DNA of 64,000 bases from Capsaspora owczarzaki ATCC 30864 (Eukaryota > Opisthokonta > Filasterea): assembly GCF_000151315.2 (NCBI RefSeq), contig NW_011887308.1, positions 63,649 through 127,648 of the forward strand, read 5' to 3'. Below the pieces are notes generated by a model. The model saw only the letters and a list, made by a program, of their open reading frames with translations. It was not told the origin of the DNA and ran no database searches. The translations under genes were made by a program, and so were the position numbers. Positions 61,692-64,000 of this stretch are shown piece by piece. The stretch's first letter is position 1. Each line of letters starts with the position of its first letter.

Positions 61692-63891
61692 TCAGACGAT
61701 AGCAGCAGGGTTTTGATTCGGGACGATTGTGAACTCGATGCACAATGCAAACTGCCGGGCGTTCTGGACATTCGCAGGAACAAGACGAGGATCTTGATAC
61801 GCGCGACCTTCGGTAGTGTGGTATGGCTGCTCCGGAAAAGTCTCGAAAATATCCGCGGGCACCACGAAGTACAGTTGGGGAACGCGATCAGCTGGCATTC
61901 GTTGAATGGCCTCGCTCAATCGTTGCGCTTTGACAGGATGGTCTTGACTGACGGTCATCTGCAAAAACTTGTTGGGCGAGATGATGGCGTCGATGGCCGG
62001 ATGATTGCTGGCGAGCGGCTGAAAGTAGCGGCTCTGGTCACCGAGATCAACGGCGCCAAGGTGGTTGAAGGAGACGTGGGTGAGCGGCGGAATGGTCAGA
62101 ATGGACACAGGCGCTTGGGCGTTGGACAAGTCACGTACTCGGAATCTGCCGCCCTGAATGATCGTTTGATGAACATAATTCTCAAAGATAAGTCCGCGGT
62201 TCGCGGCATGCTCTGGATGCCAGGCAGACCTACGCAGAAAGGCGAGGAGCTTCTGGCGTTCCTCTCTTAGCGCACGAGTCACAAATTTGTCGACCACCCA
62301 GTTAGACGCGAAAATTAGGCCGCTGGCTTCGAAACTGTCCGGTAATACCTTGATGTGAAGGACTCGGTGTGAAATATCTTGCTCACCAGCAATCTGACCC
62401 ACGGAATTGCGAACAGTCTTGACATTGCATGCATTAAGCGCCAGGTTCAAAAGTATTTCGGACTGAGGCAGAGTCAAACCACCATCGAGCACGTGACGCG
62501 CGATGCCACCCCAACGATAAAACCGCTCCTCGGCAGCTTGCAGTCGCGCTTGAGTTGCATTCCTCTGGCGGATACATGCAAGAAGCTCGTCCCACGACCA
62601 CACTGGCATGAACATCTTGGGGTTGGAGTCTTTTTGAAGTTCCTTCAAAATGTCCTTGCGTGGTGATGTAACGAGCAGGGTGTAAGCATTGTAGATGCCA
62701 GCGGGATGGCCATCGACAAGGTACCAGGTCCTGGGATCCAGATTCGAAAGCTGGTCGGAAAAGGACTGCAGCGGAATGCTGCCTGTGTGGACGGTTAGGT
62801 TCGGCTGCAGCCGGTATCGAATATCCGATCCGGGCTGAGCAGGCTCGTAAACCACAGTCAGCTGAGGGTGTTGCTGGAACAAGCGATACACAAAGTATGC
62901 CGAAAAGAAGGTCTTGCCGATGCCTGGATTGCCGGTAACGATCCAGCTGTTTTTATGCTCAGCATTCGCAAGTGAGTTGATGATTGCGTCGAAAAGTCCA
63001 TAATAGCAGCTGCGGACCATAAGGACTGATCCCAGCTTGTAGTTCCCAAGCCAGAACACCCCGTCAGGCAGCGTCAAGAACCTCGTTTCATTGGGTTGAA
63101 GCGGCTGGTCTGGGTCACGATTCACCTCGACCATCTGGTTGGTGACAGGATCCAATCGAAAGACCCGCTCGGTCACTTGGTCGTCTTGAAGGGCTCGCCA
63201 AAATTTGACAAGCGAGTTGTCATCAGGCACTACAAAAAAAAAAAAAAAAAAATCGAGAGAGCAAAGTGAGCATTCTTCATCATCGCTCCTTTTCCTAATA
63301 CACGCATCTCAATAGAATGCAAGACATACAGAGCACCGGGCCTTGTGCTGCGGCTGGGGCTGGGGCTGAGTCGAGACGAGCTTCCAGACGGTTGAGACGC
63401 TCGTTGGCCATGTTGAGTCCTATTTGGATCTGTCGCGCGTCTGCCTCATACTGCAGAGCCAGTTGTTCTTGTTCTGCATTACGGGCGGCTGCATTACGGG
63501 CGGCTGCAGCAAGCTCGTTGAGGCGCTGGCGTTCCTTTCGGTCGGCTGCAATAGCTTTCGTCATTTCAGCGATCTCTGCTCGGAGTCCTGCTCGCTCGTC
63601 GGTCACCTCGTTGGGCGGCTGATTGGCTTGCTGGTCACCTTGCCTGGCTGGCTCGTTGACTGGCGCGTTGGCTCGCTCGTTGGCTGGCTGCTCGGCTGGC
63701 TGCTCGTCTGGCTGCAACTGGTCTGCGGCTCGAACTGCTTCGCGTGTTGCTGACTCCTCCAAGCGAGGGCGCACAATCTCATGTGGTGGGCGGTCTTGAG
63801 TGGGCGAGGCAGGTCGGCGAAGTTGCTGCTGTGGGGCGCTGCTTTGGCTGCCTTGGCTGTATTGGCTGGAATCAGACATTGAACCAGACAT
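61692..63891 (-). CDS. Crinkler/RHS-like NTPase with nuclease-like domain, copy 1
   Basis: Two exons, 63330-63891 and 61692-63229, joined in phase 1 across a 100-bp intron with donor GTATGT and a T20-type tract before the acceptor; 699 residues. Exon 1 codes the Ser/Gln-rich start MSGSMSDSSQYSQ, a Gln/Asn/Pro-rich region and a coiled coil. Exon 2 holds LPDDNSLVKFWRALQ, Walker A GNPGIGKT (about 287-294), Walker B-like WYLVDG, MPVWSWDELLACIRQ, RWGGIARHVL, then AIDAIISPNKFLQMTVS and LYFVVPADIF, ending NPAAIV. The family occurs as secreted effectors in oomycetes and chytrids, as RHS proteins in trypanosomes, and in some free-living eukaryotes. Here a host-encoded intracellular role is more likely, since no export signal is visible. 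An upstream ATG (MSG) was preferred over the internal MSDSS. Confidence 0.83.
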
Positions 63892-64000
63892 GGAAAAAGA
63901 GAAAACAAAAATGACCGACCTCCACGCTCGCTGGTGATGTTTTATGAAAGTCAAAATTCATTTATGCTGACTGGAGCAAGGGGAGGGTGCTGGGGTGGTG
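63892..64000. other. Upstream region of copy 1 at the window edge
   Basis: Putative promoter side of the copy-1 gene; only 109 bp are visible. The array may continue beyond the window. Confidence 0.4.

Larger units (their letters stand above)
58405..63891 (-). repeat. Tandem array of Crinkler/RHS-like units
   Basis: Unit of about 2.4 kb (N-terminal exon, small intron, NTPase/nuclease exon, spacer), present as two full units and one leading module. The spacers also align: 59050-59200 and 61465-61600 share most bases (for example CCAATGGATTCCCCTG against CCAATAGATTCCCCTG). Duplication therefore included the upstream control region. Confidence 0.85.

Noticed and set aside
1-64000. CRISPR arrays, prokaryotic operons, LTR retroelements or virus-derived genes
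   Set aside because: No spaced identical repeats, reverse transcriptase, integrase, capsid or envelope motifs were seen; the genes are spliced eukaryotic genes.

Overview
The window is nuclear DNA of a single-celled eukaryote, most likely a unicellular relative of animals (Holozoa). My best guess is a filasterean such as Capsaspora owczarzaki, judged by gene content and style and not by any database match. The evidence is short GT-AG introns (mostly 60-350 bp), dense gene packing, glutamine- and alanine-rich linkers, a true ryanodine receptor with the GGGIGD selectivity filter, and clear animal-type orthologues (UBE2S, MOB4, CTR9, KXD1, POLR3H, NF-YA).

Layout. 1-18624 (+) is an intronless, 5'-truncated ryanodine receptor gene. 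Converging on it is UBE2J1 (-), an ER tail-anchored ubiquitin E2. UBE2S (+), the E2 that extends chains for the APC/C, follows. Then come peptidyl-tRNA hydrolase (-) and two tandem paralogues of a DEDDy 3'-5' exonuclease (-, 25.1-31.1 kb) whose introns match in position and phase. 31.4-40.1 kb (-) is one exon for a 2886-residue surface protein: signal peptide, beta-rich repeats of about 200 residues, EGF-like modules, a Ser/Thr/Pro stalk, a lectin-like region, a multi-pass membrane block and a tyrosine-containing tail. After a 2.8 kb gene-free stretch come NF-YA (+), the mitochondrial haem chaperone CcmE (-), CTR9 of the Paf1 complex (-, 12 exons), MOB4/phocein (-) and RNA polymerase III subunit RPC8 (-).

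A complete-looking Tc1/mariner-type transposon (54654-57423, TA duplication, 36-bp inverted ends) sits in the short promoter region between divergently transcribed POLR3H and KXD1. The last 5.5 kb is a tandem array of Crinkler/RHS-like NTPase genes (-): two full two-exon genes and one stand-alone N-terminal module.

How it fits together. Most of the window is ordinary housekeeping: transcription (CTR9, POLR3H, NF-YA), ubiquitin transfer, translation quality control, lysosome positioning (KXD1) and STRIPAK signalling (MOB4), with no sign of operons. The accessory parts are the Crinkler/RHS-like array, the transposon, the exonuclease pair and the giant receptor. The array is the best candidate for an undescribed system: a glutamine-rich coiled-coil module is joined by a fixed phase-1 intron to an NTPase plus nuclease-like domain, with signs of recent sequence exchange between copies. 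Splice sites were chosen by eye from homology and reading phase. For ten of the eleven multi-exon genes the chosen exons add up to an unbroken frame; one exonuclease paralogue has an unresolved 5' junction.
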